DNA from: Flavobacterium ginsenosidimutans | GTDB lineage: Bacteria; Bacteroidota; Bacteroidia; Flavobacteriales; Flavobacteriaceae | Length of the DNA stretch: 64,000 nucleotides | Assembly: GCF_003254625.1 (NCBI RefSeq) | Contig: NZ_QJRJ01000081.1 | Span: 434,001 to 498,000 of the forward strand | Direction: 5' to 3' | In this document: positions 24,973-33,020 of the stretch, piece after piece | Layout: the number at the start of each line of letters is the position of its first letter | Numbering within the stretch: the first letter of the stretch is position 1 | Made by a program: the position numbers and the translations under genes | The notes under the pieces: model-generated | What the model was told of the DNA's origin: nothing | The model's database searches: none | Seen by the model: the letters and a program-made list of their open reading frames with translations, nothing else

Positions 24973-25492
24973 TGCGATCTTTGAATTATTTGTTCTTTAA
25001 TATTTTATGGAAACAGATCAATTTATGGCCTCAGGTGGACAGCAGCAAATAGTGCAGATGTGCAATCTGTTTGTAAAAATAATAATAATTGAAAATTAAA
25101 AAATAAAGGCTTGCAAAGATTTAAGTATGGTTAGTTAGTTATATGTTTTTTTTTCTCAGACTTATTTTATTTTTGGTTTTGGCCGGTGAGAGGGGAATTG
25201 GTTGGAGCAGGTTTGTTTTTTGGAATTGGATTTTTATGATGCTTCCGCTTCGCTGTCTTCAGATATTGCAAAGAAAATAGTACTGCAATATTTAACCTTA
25301 ATCTTGTAATGTTAACTCCTGATTATTTTCGGTGCTGTTCCCAACCTTTTACGTTAATTGATCATCTATTGGAGTAGGGATGGGCAGCGAAACATGGCAT
25401 TCGTTTTTAAAAATGCTATTCCTCTTCTGCTAAAATGGATTGGCTCAGAAGAAATGCTGTTACATCCATCTAATAAAATTAATTGAAAAAAT
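24973..25492. other. Gap with repeat-family copy
   Basis: About 520 bases. Bases 25127-25200 hold a short GTTAGTTAGTTA stretch, a T-rich tract, and the core TTTTGGCCGGTGAGAGGGGA (25177-25196), closely matching the copy at 40.16 kb including the following GGTTGGAGYAGG. The rest shows nothing I can name. Confidence 0.6.
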
Positions 25493-25894
25493 ATGTGGCA
25501 AATGAGACTTAGATTCTGCCTGTCGTGCTGTCTTTTATGCATTTTTGCATCGTGCTCGACTCAAAAAGATTCAAAATCCGGCATTAAAATTACTAAAACA
25601 GTGAGTGGAATTGTAATGGATGAAAATGGTCCGTTGCCAGGTGCCACTATAATCGTGAAAAATGAGAGAAAGGGGACTTATGCAGACATGGATGGAAAAT
25701 TTGAAATCAGCATTAATGAAAATGACACATTAGTTGTAGGCTTTATAGGTTTAGAATCCAAAGAAGTTGCCATTACCTCTAAAGATTGCTATGAAGTGCA
25801 TTTAGAGGCTTTTAAGCCTATTGAAAGCCGTAAGCAAAAAAGAAGAATAAGACGGGAGATGCGAAAAAACGGATATTATATCTATCCGGATTAG
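25493..25894 (+). CDS. Small lipoprotein with carboxypeptidase-regulatory-like beta domain
   Basis: A 133-residue protein with a lipoprotein signal (LSCCLLCIFASC). A CarboxypepD_reg-like domain of about 75 residues follows: VSGIVMDENGPLPGATIIVK, then GTYADMDGKFEI. This is the same beta-sandwich that precedes SusC-type TonB receptors. The C-terminus is basic (ESRKQKRRIRREMRKNGYY). Alone, the domain is thought to serve as a binding or assembly module at the outer membrane; the actual role is unknown. A second Met at 25502 is an alternative start. Confidence 0.7.
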   Translation: MWQMRLRFCLSCCLLCIFASCSTQKDSKSGIKITKTVSGIVMDENGPLPGATIIVKNERKGTYADMDGKFEISINENDTLVVGFIGLESKEVAITSKDCYEVHLEAFKPIESRKQKRRIRREMRKNGYYIYPD

Positions 25895-26029
25895 TACAGG
25901 CAGCCTATAGCCCCTGTTTGGCAGCATGGGTAATTTATAACTGAACAAATCGGTTCAGTTCTGTTTCTGCGGCACTCTTTTTAAAACCATTAGGCAGGGA
26001 ATTGGGCTGAAATTCTTATCTTTGTAATA

Positions 26030-26602
26030 ATGGATAAAAATCTCTATATAATAGCTGGCTGTAATGGTGCGGGTAAAACTACAGCTTCATTTACAATTCT
26101 TCCTGAGATATTACAATGCAAAGAGTTTGTAAATGCGGACGAAATTGCCAAAGGTCTTTCTCCTTTCCAGCCTGAAAAGGCCGCCTTTGAATCGGGAAGG
26201 ATAATGCTTCACAGAATAAAGGAATTATTAGCCAATAATGAGGTCTTTGCTTTCGAAACTACCTTAGCGACAAAAAGCTATAAACAGAAAGTAATTGCGG
26301 CTCAGGAAAAAGGCTATAAAGTAGTGCTTTTATTTTTTTGGCTGGATAGTGTCGACCTGGCTATCGAGAGGGTGAGGACAAGAGTTCAGGAAGGAGGGCA
26401 TAACATTGAAACCGATGTTATTAGACGCAGGTATAAAAACGGAATAAATAATTTATTCGATATATATCTGCCAATAGTCAATGAGGCATTGATTTTTGAC
26501 AATACAGCCGTAAAAGCTGAATTGATAGCACAAAAGACATTAGGCAATCCAATTGAGATTATAAATAAAATCAAGTTAGATAGACTCAAAAATAACAGAT
26601 GA
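26030..26602 (+). CDS. Zeta-toxin-like P-loop kinase
   Basis: A 190-residue nucleotide kinase of the zeta-toxin family. The Walker A motif GCNGAGKT is at residues 10-17, followed by EFVNADEIAKGLSPFQPEKA and FAFETTLAT, typical of the UDP-sugar-binding part of zeta toxins. An Arg-rich lid follows (RVRTRVQEGGHNIETDVIRR). Classical zeta toxins phosphorylate UDP-N-acetylglucosamine and block wall synthesis; many chromosomal relatives have unknown targets. Classical antitoxin epsilon precedes zeta, but here a 54-residue protein is encoded downstream with an ATGA overlap. A decayed copy of the pair's 3' part lies at 21200-21415. Confidence 0.82.
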   Translation: MDKNLYIIAGCNGAGKTTASFTILPEILQCKEFVNADEIAKGLSPFQPEKAAFESGRIMLHRIKELLANNEVFAFETTLATKSYKQKVIAAQEKGYKVVLLFFWLDSVDLAIERVRTRVQEGGHNIETDVIRRRYKNGINNLFDIYLPIVNEALIFDNTAVKAELIAQKTLGNPIEIINKIKLDRLKNNR

Positions 26603-26763
26603 TGGGAGAACATAAAACAACAACGACACCGACTCAGAAAAAGATCATAGAGGCAATGGATAAGGTTTCTGAAAAATTAATTGAGTTTAAAAAGAAGAAT
26701 AACAGCGATTTAGTGGTTATGAAGGATGGTAAGATCATAAGGATAAAAGCCAGTTCTTTATAA
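26599..26763 (+). CDS. Small protein coupled to the zeta-toxin-like kinase, candidate antitoxin
   Basis: A 54-residue protein (MMGEHKTTTTPTQKK, then an amphipathic helix IIEAMDKVSEKLIEFKKKNN and a short beta part DLVVMKDGKIIRIKASSL). Its start overlaps the kinase stop (ATGA), so the two are translated together. Size, charge and coupling suit an antitoxin or a small regulatory subunit, but it does not resemble epsilon. The frameshifted second copy at 21250-21415 confirms that this frame has been a gene in its own right. The function is inferred only from the pairing. Confidence 0.7.
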   Translation: MMGEHKTTTTPTQKKIIEAMDKVSEKLIEFKKKNNSDLVVMKDGKIIRIKASSL

Positions 26764-26786
26764 AAACAGTATTTTACTAAAACTTG

Positions 26787-26810
26787 AAAGCTCTCAGAAA
26801 TGAGGGCTTT
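26787..26810 (+). terminator. Terminator after the toxin-like pair
   Basis: AAAGCTCTCA pairs with TGAGGGCTTT around GAAA, 24 bases after the small gene, and runs into a CTTT array. It is copy 3 of the shared hairpin. Confidence 0.8.
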
Positions 26811-26946
26811 CTTTCTTTCTTTCTTTCTTTTCTTCTTTCTAAAGATGTTTCTGATTATGATTTTGACTGGTGACGGTAAAATTGATTGGGTTAGGGAATC
26901 TGTTTAAAAGGACAGGCTGTTTAAAAGTTAGTTAGTTATATTTTTT
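26807..26946 (+). repeat. Repeat-family copy with (CTTT)6, interrupted by an IS6 element
   Basis: A CTTT run (26807-26830) is followed by AAAGATGTTTCTGATTATG, the core TTTTGACTGGTGACGG (26861-26876), TTGATTGGGTTAGGGAAT and a short GTTAGTTAGTTA. The block matches 39911-40040 nearly base for base except for the length of the tetranucleotide arrays. The IS6 left end follows at 26952. Confidence 0.75.
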
Positions 26947-26951
26947 TTCTT

Positions 26952-27724
26952 GGTTCTGTCGCATCTAAGACTAAGTTTTATCTTTGGTTTTCAAAACTAA
27001 TAAAAAATGAATACTAAAGGTCATTGTTATCCAAAATATGTAATCCTTCAGGCAGTGTATTTTAAATTAAGATTTACACTTAGCTATCGTGACGTTGAGG
27101 AAATAATGAAGATTAGGGGTGTGATTGTGGATCATGCAACGATTCAGCGTTGGGTATATAAGTTTGCGCCTTCACTTGAGGCAGAGATGAAGAAGAGAAA
27201 AGGCAGAGTGGGGACGAGTTGGAGATTGGATGAGACCTATATCAAAGTAAAAGGTATTTGGTGTTATTTACATAGAGCAGTGGATAGGTCTGGCAATACA
27301 GTTGATTTCTTATTAACTAAAAGAAGACAGAGAATGAGTGCCCAGTCATTTCTAATTAAAGCAATTAGTAATAACTGTAGTCCCAGAGTAATAAACATCG
27401 ATAAAAGCGGTTCTAATACTGCCGCGATCAAAGTCTATAACAAACGTTCGTTCTCAAAGATTAAAATCCGACAGTGTAAATATCTCAACAATATCGTAGA
27501 GCAGGACCATCGTTTTATAAAATGGCGTATTCAAAATGGACTAGGTTTTAAAAGTTTTGAATCGGCCAAACGAACATTGAGCGGAATTGAAGTTGTACAT
27601 ATGCTAAGAAAGAATCAGATGATTAGACCAGAATTGTCTATGTTTAAATCATTCTGTAAATTGGCGGGCTAAATTTTAAATTACTCAAATCCTTATATTT
27701 GTTTCTGACAGATGCGACAAAACC
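26952..27724 (+). mobile_element. IS6-family insertion sequence
   Basis: A 773-bp element bounded by GGTTCTGTCGCATCT (26952-26966) and AGATGCGACAAAACC (27710-27724), inverted repeats with one mismatch. It encodes an IS6-type transposase. No 8-bp target duplication could be seen at its ends, which may reflect its contact with the truncated second copy on the right. Confidence 0.85.
27007..27672 (+). CDS. IS6-family DDE transposase
   Basis: A 221-residue transposase with the IS6 layout: an N-terminal helix-turn-helix region (LSYRDVEEIMKIRGVIVDHA, TIQRWVYKF) and a DDE catalytic domain. The first Asp is in SWRLDETYIKVKGIWCYLHR, the second in RVINIDKSGSNTAAI, and the Glu in NNIVEQDHRFIKWR. The conserved GFKSFESAKRTLSGIE ends the domain. 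The length matches intact IS6 transposases (about 220-240 aa), so the enzyme is probably active. Confidence 0.92.
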   Translation: MNTKGHCYPKYVILQAVYFKLRFTLSYRDVEEIMKIRGVIVDHATIQRWVYKFAPSLEAEMKKRKGRVGTSWRLDETYIKVKGIWCYLHRAVDRSGNTVDFLLTKRRQRMSAQSFLIKAISNNCSPRVINIDKSGSNTAAIKVYNKRSFSKIKIRQCKYLNNIVEQDHRFIKWRIQNGLGFKSFESAKRTLSGIEVVHMLRKNQMIRPELSMFKSFCKLAG

Positions 27725-27942
27725 CCATCGATTTATAAAATGGAGGATACAAAATGGGTTAGGCTTTAAAAGTTTTGAATCGGCAAGACGAACATTGAGC
27801 GGAATTGAAGCTGTGCATATGCTGAGGAAGAATCAGATGGTTAGACCAGGGATAGCTATGTTTAAATCCTTCTGTAAATTGGCGGCCTAAATTTTAAATT
27901 GCTTAAAGTGTTATATTTGATTCTGACAGATGCGACAGAACC
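27725..27942 (+). mobile_element. Truncated second IS6 copy (3' end with right inverted repeat)
   Basis: A fragment encoding only the transposase C-terminus (HRFIKWRIQNGLGFKSFESA onward to FCKLAA, stop at 27890) and the right end AGATGCGACAGAACC (27928-27942). That end is a perfect inverse of the left end at 26952. It differs from the intact copy at several bases, so it is a related older element into which, or beside which, the intact one moved. It cannot make transposase by itself. Confidence 0.85.
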
Positions 27943-28367
27943 AACAAAAATGCTGTATTTTTGCTGGAGTTAAAAAAACAGACAAGCGTTTGAAAAGATT
28001 TCTCATCATAGTACTTTCCTTTCTGATCTTATTGCCCTCTTTTGGCAGTCTGTTTGTATATGCTTCATTTAAGATTAATCAAAAAGAAATTGCCCAAACA
28101 ATCTGCATTCAGCGAAAACAGGTTTTTAATACCTGCAACGGGCGCTGTGAACTTCAAAAAAGCATAAAAAAATACTCCGATAACGAAAAAGAAATGCAGG
28201 GCAGACTCAAAGATAAAATAGAGCTTGTCTACATTCAAAACGCAGCTGATGCCAGCTTCAGTTTTATGCCTTTATTTGAAGTGAAAGAAATCTATTTTGC
28301 TTCAGCTGAAAAGAAGCCGATTGCATTTTCTGATACTGCATTCCGCCCTCCTGTCTATTTTATATAG
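27930..28367 (+). CDS. Small membrane-anchored protein with CNGRC motif, possible metal-handling partner of the TonB receptor
   Basis: Up to 145 residues with one membrane span (FLIIVLSFLILLPSFGSLFVY). An ICIQRKQVFNTCNGRCELQK segment follows (about residues 63-82), resembling Bacteroidota proteins with C-x(n)-CNGKC-x-L motifs near copper or metallophore receptors. The only upstream ATG (27930) lies inside the IS6 right inverted repeat. The native start may instead be the TTG at 27994, just before KRFLIIVL, or may have been lost when the IS inserted. The gene precedes a TonB-dependent receptor on the same strand. The metal role is inferred from the cysteine motif and the neighbour. Confidence 0.55.
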   Translation: MRQNQQKCCIFAGVKKTDKRLKRFLIIVLSFLILLPSFGSLFVYASFKINQKEIAQTICIQRKQVFNTCNGRCELQKSIKKYSDNEKEMQGRLKDKIELVYIQNAADASFSFMPLFEVKEIYFASAEKKPIAFSDTAFRPPVYFI

Positions 28368-28682
28368 ATTTAAACTCCTGTTTCAATTCTGTAATTAGAT
28401 TTTAGTTGTTCTTGCTGTTCTAAACAATATTAATAATTATTTTTAATGTTTTAGTGTATGCTTAAATCACGCTGCCTGCTTTTGCATGTCTGCTGTGTTA
28501 AGTCTATATATGTGCAAAAAATTGTATTTATCATTTTTTACTGCATTAGGCCGCTGGGCCTTTCAGTGCATCTGCAATTCTTTTTTGCCGCAGTTTTGAG
28601 GCCCTAAATTTCATCACAGATTTTTTTATTTATCAACGCTGTATTTGAACTATTTACAGCACATGAAAACAATTATATATTA
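28368..28682. other. Gap upstream of the TonB receptor
   Basis: About 315 bases, AT-rich, with no gene or strong hairpin. It should hold the receptor promoter; I see no clear metal-regulator operator. Confidence 0.4.
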
Positions 28683-30815
28683 ATGAGAAAAGCGATATTT
28701 TTTGCAGTGGCTTTGGCGGCTTCACTGCAAATCTCTGCACAAAAAAAAGACAGTATAGCCAGCAGATACACCCTAATGGACGAGGTTATTATTGAAGGGG
28801 TCAGAAAGTCCAAAGATGTATCCAGTGGACTGGCTTCCAAACTGCCGCTCAAGAACCTGGAAAATCCTCAGGTGACCGCTTCGGTTTCACCGCAGCTTAT
28901 TAAAAACAGAAATTTTTTCACCCAAGGCGCAATGCTGCTAAATGCTGCTGGTGTTGCCCCAAGCTGGGCGGGAATTTCGCCTTATTATTCCATCAGGGGA
29001 TTTCGCACCCGATCCAGCTTCAGAAATGGCGTAAGTGGCTATGTGGCCTCAGATATGGATCCGGTTAACATTGCCCAGCTGGAAGTGATTAAAGGACCGA
29101 GTGCCGTAATTTTTGGAGGCGGCGGTGCTACTATGGTTACTTTCGGGGGACTCATTAACCGTGTTACCGTAAAACCTCAGAATGCCGCTTTCGCCGACAT
29201 TAGCGCAGCGGGAGGGTCTTACAATCTGCAGCGTTTAACCCTTGATGCCAACAGGCCTCTAGATAAAGACGGAAAGATTCTTGCACGATTGACAGGAGCT
29301 TATAACTATAATAATACTTTTCAGGACCAGGGCTTTTCAAAAACATTTTTTTTAGCTCCCAGCATTTATTACAAGCTCAGCGATGATTTGAATATTCAGC
29401 TTGATGCCGAAATTTTAAACAAAACGGCTACTAACAATCCGCTGTTCCAAGTGGCTTTGGGGACTGCTAAATCTGCTGATGAGCTCAATTTAGATTACTA
29501 CCGTTCTTTTAATGACAACTCGGTTACGATGAATAATAAGGCGGTAAATATTTACGGAAAAATCATTTACAGGCTTTCAGAAAATTGGAGATCGGAAACC
29601 AATTTAATTTCGATCAATAATAAAACTCCAGGGGATTACATTAGGCTAAGATTAGATGATGACAGCCAGAATCTGACACGAAGAGTGTACAGAATGTATC
29701 CGGAAAACATTACCAGCCAGCAGATTCAGCAGGATTTTGTGGGGAATTTCAAAATCGGCAGTATGAAGAACCGGCTGGTTGCAGGTGTTGAATATTATCA
29801 TTATCTCTATGGGATTGCCAGCAAATCTATGAATTTTACAAAAGTTTCGGCTACTGCTGCAGATCCTGAGAATGCTTATTTCAATAATGAGTATATCTCT
29901 GATCAATTGGCCTTAAAACCATATGGAGAGAATTATAAGGCGGTTCAGGATCATTACTCGGTATATGCTTCAGATGTTATTAACCCATTGGATAATTTAA
30001 GCGTAATGCTTAGTGCCCGAATAAATTACATCAATAACAAGGGGACAGAGGATCTATTAACCGAAACAGCTGCGGGTGATTATACACAAACGGCTTTTTC
30101 TCCGAAATTGGGAATCAATTACCAGATAATACCTGAAAGAATAGCATTGTTTGCCAATTATATGAATGGTTTTCAGCCGCAGGCACCGCAGTCTGTAAAC
30201 GGGCAGATGACCAATTTCCAGCCCGTTTATGGAAACCAGTGGGAATCAGGCATTAAAGTTTCTTTGAAAAAGAACCTGTTGGATGCTGTTTTGAGCTATT
30301 ATAATATTGATGTGGCCAATGTGGTAAGACAGGACCCAAATGATACGGCTTCCTATCTGCAGGACGGTGAGCAGCGCAGCAAAGGTTTTGAAGCCGATTT
30401 AGAATCAAATCCGATCAAAGGACTTTTTCTGCATACAGGTTTTGCTTATAATGATAGTAAACTCATTGTTTCTGACGCACTTACGCAAGGATTGAGGCCT
30501 GTTGATGCCGGTCCTAAACTATCCGGAACCTGGTACGTTAATTACGCTCCGCAGTCAAAAGCTTTATATGGCTTTTCCTTAGGCATAGGCGGCAGCCATT
30601 ATGGCAAGGATTTGATTATTAATAACGCCAATGGCTCTTTTTACACCAATCCTTATACCTTAATCAGCTCGGTTCTAAGTTTTGAGAAAACAGGCTATGT
30701 ATTTTCGCTATCTGCCAATAACCTGCTCAATGAGCACTATTGGTACGGCGGCCGCGGTATGATCACTCCGGGAACCCTTCGTCAGATCGTTTTATCTCTA
30801 AAACTAAAATTGTAA
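28683..30815 (+). CDS. TonB-dependent receptor (siderophore/metallophore type)
   Basis: A 710-residue outer-membrane transporter with signal peptide (AIFFAVALAASLQISAQ). The plug domain includes GVAPSWAGISPYYSIRGFR and NIAQLEVIKGPSAVIFGGGG, the usual region for TonB-dependent siderophore receptors. The beta-barrel contains SPKLGINYQIIPERIALFA and GFEADLESNPIKGLFLHTGF and ends in LRQIVLSLKLKL. The length of about 700 aa without a SusC-type N-terminal extension argues for metal chelate uptake over glycan import. The ligand is unknown; the CNGRC protein upstream hints at a transition metal. Confidence 0.9.
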   Translation: MRKAIFFAVALAASLQISAQKKDSIASRYTLMDEVIIEGVRKSKDVSSGLASKLPLKNLENPQVTASVSPQLIKNRNFFTQGAMLLNAAGVAPSWAGISPYYSIRGFRTRSSFRNGVSGYVASDMDPVNIAQLEVIKGPSAVIFGGGGATMVTFGGLINRVTVKPQNAAFADISAAGGSYNLQRLTLDANRPLDKDGKILARLTGAYNYNNTFQDQGFSKTFFLAPSIYYKLSDDLNIQLDAEILNKTATNNPLFQVALGTAKSADELNLDYYRSFNDNSVTMNNKAVNIYGKIIYRLSENWRSETNLISINNKTPGDYIRLRLDDDSQNLTRRVYRMYPENITSQQIQQDFVGNFKIGSMKNRLVAGVEYYHYLYGIASKSMNFTKVSATAADPENAYFNNEYISDQLALKPYGENYKAVQDHYSVYASDVINPLDNLSVMLSARINYINNKGTEDLLTETAAGDYTQTAFSPKLGINYQIIPERIALFANYMNGFQPQAPQSVNGQMTNFQPVYGNQWESGIKVSLKKNLLDAVLSYYNIDVANVVRQDPNDTASYLQDGEQRSKGFEADLESNPIKGLFLHTGFAYNDSKLIVSDALTQGLRPVDAGPKLSGTWYVNYAPQSKALYGFSLGIGGSHYGKDLIINNANGSFYTNPYTLISSVLSFEKTGYVFSLSANNLLNEHYWYGGRGMITPGTLRQIVLSLKLKL

Positions 30816-30904
30816 TGCTGCAATCCAGAATTTCCAATGAAAAAAAAGACACTTTTTAACTAAACATTCACCTCGAATTGTTTTTCGGGATGCTGGATCT
30901 AGAT

Positions 30905-31155
30905 AATGCATCAGTTGCTGGCCGGTTAATTATTGCATCTAACATTTGCAGATTATGAATGATTTATAGTAGTATCTCATAAAATAAAAAAACAGCCTTA
31001 GGGCTGTTTTTTTATTTTATAACCTGTTATATGCCAGCTGGTTTATGGCTGTTTTCTTTTTAGACTGTTTTCTTTTTAGACTGTTTTTACTTTTTGATTT
31101 TTGCCGCTGATGGGGATGCTGATATGGAGGTAAGCTTTCTAATGGCTGTGCTTGT
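30905..31155 (+). repeat. Dispersed intergenic repeat, copy B
   Basis: The second copy of the repeat described at 13325-13620, with the same hairpin (AACAGCC 30991-30997, GGCTGTT 31002-31008, loop TTAG, then a T-run). The shared GGTTTATGGCTGTTTTCTTT and a degenerate core TTTTTGCCGCTGATGGGGAT follow. The hairpin probably ends transcription from the TonB receptor gene. Confidence 0.75.
30991..31016 (+). terminator. Terminator after the TonB receptor
   Basis: A seven-base stem AACAGCC/GGCTGTT around TTAG, followed by eight T with few interruptions, 176 bases after the receptor stop. Apart from the loop it is the same structure as at 13413. Confidence 0.7.
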
Positions 31156-31570
31156 AGCTTCATGAAGCAAAACGTAGATGATAGCATCAAGATTACCTGC
31201 TTCAATCATAACCTTATATTGACTCTCTGCTGAATTTTCATAGCAGGTGTTTTCTTTCCAGGTTGTCCACTTTCTTATGATTTGAAGTTAATTGAACTAT
31301 TGATTAGTCTCGTGTCTCCACTAATTCATTAATGTAGCAAAAGCATCAAAATTAAGTTCTAATTTATATGAAAAGTATTCAATAAATTCAAACCCCTTTT
31401 GATGTTACATAAATTTTATTATTATATATTTGATAATAATAAATCCTGATATTTATGAGATATATCTGCTAAATATTGGTTTAAATGACTCATGTTTTCA
31501 GTAGTAATCAATAGTTAGTGGCAACAAAAAGTCAAAATTTCGCATGAAAAATTAATCCAAAAAATACAGA
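31156..31570. other. AT-rich gap at the left edge of the cassette-like region
   Basis: No gene. The base composition drops sharply in GC from here to about 35.5 kb. GTTAGTGGCAAC at 31514-31525 is the first of several similar motifs placed just upstream of accessory genes. Confidence 0.5.
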
Positions 31571-32122
31571 ATGGAATTGAATTTTAAAGATTTTCCTATA
31601 CTAATAACTGAAAGATTAATATTAAGAAATATTGAAAACACTGATGTTATTTTAATTCATAAATTACATTCTGATACAATTGTAAATGCTTTTGTAGGAA
31701 GAGAGAATTCATCAAGCTTAAAAAAAGCAGAAGAATACATAATTAAAATACAAAATTTAATAGCGAAAAATGAATGCGTTTATTGGGTTATAACCGAAAA
31801 AGAAAATAACAATCTAATTGGTTCAATTTGTTTATGGAATTTTGATGTTGAAAATGAAATTGTAGAAATAGGATATGAAATATTAAGTGAATTTCAAGGC
31901 AAAGGAATAATGACAGAAGCAATCAAAAAAATTATAGAATATACGTTTGAAAAAATAAAAGCAAAAATAATAACTGCTTTTCCGTCTTCTGACAATATTA
32001 ATTCGGTATCAATATTAAAAAAAATGAATTTTGTATTGGAGAAAAAAAAATATAATAATACCCATCAGAATATAAAAAATCTGGTAACTTATACTTTAAG
32101 AAATAGTCAAACTAAGAACTAG
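31571..32122 (+). CDS. GNAT-family N-acetyltransferase (RimJ/RimL-like)
   Basis: A 183-residue acetyltransferase. It opens with ITERLILRNIENTDVILIHK, typical of the RimJ/RimL-like branch. The acetyl-CoA site lies in EIVEIGYEILSEFQGKGIMT (about residues 95-115, with the Q/R-x-x-G-x-G/A pattern as QGKGI). The C-terminal motif NSVSILKKMNFVLEKK is also standard. Members acetylate amino groups of proteins, amino acids or small molecules such as antibiotics. The gene is very AT-rich compared with its left neighbours and is followed by a hairpin and a tRNA-end-like repeat, so it looks imported. Confidence 0.85.
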   Translation: MELNFKDFPILITERLILRNIENTDVILIHKLHSDTIVNAFVGRENSSSLKKAEEYIIKIQNLIAKNECVYWVITEKENNNLIGSICLWNFDVENEIVEIGYEILSEFQGKGIMTEAIKKIIEYTFEKIKAKIITAFPSSDNINSVSILKKMNFVLEKKKYNNTHQNIKNLVTYTLRNSQTKN

Positions 32123-32139
32123 ACGAAAAATTAAAAATT

Positions 32140-32224
32140 TTCGAACCATAAAAAAAGCCCGAGAATCTATATTCTCAGGCTTTCAAAAATTTATAGTGAC
32201 CTTGATGGTACAGAATTCGAACCA
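32140..32224. repeat. Hairpin plus tRNA-3'-end-like repeat, unit 1
   Basis: The order is TTCGAACCA (32140-32148), a hairpin AAAGCCCGAGAAT/ATTCTCAGGCTTT (32154-32183, slight mismatch), then at 32196-32224 GTGACCTTGATGGT ending in AATTCGAACCA. The last part reads on the minus strand like the T-loop and acceptor end of a tRNA. The same block recurs at 33762-33848 and in weaker form at 35085-35157 and 39844-39868. No complete tRNA fold is possible, so these are fragments, probably attachment-site remnants. Confidence 0.7.
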
Positions 32225-32382
32225 TCTGTTAGACGATTTAAAAATTTTAAATGAGGTCTGATTTTGTGAGATTCGAGTGTAAATCCCTCCTAAGCAATAA
32301 ATTAAAAAGCTTATTTTTGAAAAGAAGAAAATACTTATATTTATCTAGTGTAGCCAATACATAATGTCGGACATACATATAA

Positions 32383-32391
32383 GTTACCAAC
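32383..32391 (+). other. Junction-like motif before the 32405 gene
   Basis: GTTACCAAC lies 14 bases before the start codon and is the weakest of four related motifs (GTTAGTGGCAAC 31514, GTTTGTGGCAAT 32968, GTTGTTGGCAAT 33973). All are placed 14-50 bases upstream of a start in this AT-rich stretch. Confidence 0.4.
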
Positions 32392-32404
32392 AAGCTTAAA
32401 CAAG

Positions 32405-32836
32405 ATGAACATACCAAAAACAACAGATGATTTTCAAAAAGAATTTTATTTGTCTATTGACTTAATGGATAAAATAGGAGATTTAAGAATAAGACAACTT
32501 ATTGATAGGCTGGATAACGTTGTGGACGAAATAATTGTAAGCGCCATAATTAAAATATTCGAAAACGTAAATAGACCCAATACTCAATATACAGACCAAA
32601 AATATGCTGGAATAATATTGAATAAGCTAAAACCAAAAACAGAAATTGACTTAAGTATTGTTTTAAAATCTACAATCGAAAATTGGAACAAAAGCGTTGA
32701 AGAATTCCCTTTTTGGCTAAAGGAAAATTACGGTCTCGAATCACTCAAAAATACATTGACTGAATTTGATTCTCAAAAATTGAATGACATACAAACTGAA
32801 AAAATAAAAACAATGAAATGGTGGCTGAAAATATAA
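32405..32836 (+). CDS. Hypothetical protein (helical)
   Basis: A 143-residue soluble, mostly helical, acidic protein with no motif I recognise. The stretches FYLSIDLMDKIGDLRIRQLI and IDLSIVLKSTIENWNKSVEE could form an alpha bundle. No signal peptide or membrane span is present. The strong AT bias and the position between repeat units suggest it is an accessory gene of a mobile cassette. It could belong to a small immunity or defence family, but nothing in the sequence shows this. Confidence 0.6.
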   Translation: MNIPKTTDDFQKEFYLSIDLMDKIGDLRIRQLIDRLDNVVDEIIVSAIIKIFENVNRPNTQYTDQKYAGIILNKLKPKTEIDLSIVLKSTIENWNKSVEEFPFWLKENYGLESLKNTLTEFDSQKLNDIQTEKIKTMKWWLKI

Positions 32837-33020
32837 ATCTTACTAAAAGCCATTAGATAAAAGTTCTTTCAAGTGATTTGCGAATTTTAGTGAGATTTTT
32901 ATTTCTATTTTTGGTTAACAGAAAATCCTCCATTTAATAACTAGCAAACCCCATGTAGCCTTAGAACGTTTGTGGCAATATCTCTCAACAATAGGAAAAA
33001 TCAATAACATAATGTAACAA

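Noticed and set aside
27699..27890. Short IS6-like frame as an independent gene
   Set aside because: It encodes only the last part of a transposase without catalytic Asp residues; described as a truncated element.
32196..32224. tRNA gene on the minus strand (also 33820-33848 and 39844-39868)
   Set aside because: Only the T-loop and acceptor 3' strand can be recognised; no anticodon arm or matching 5' acceptor strand lies at the right distance.
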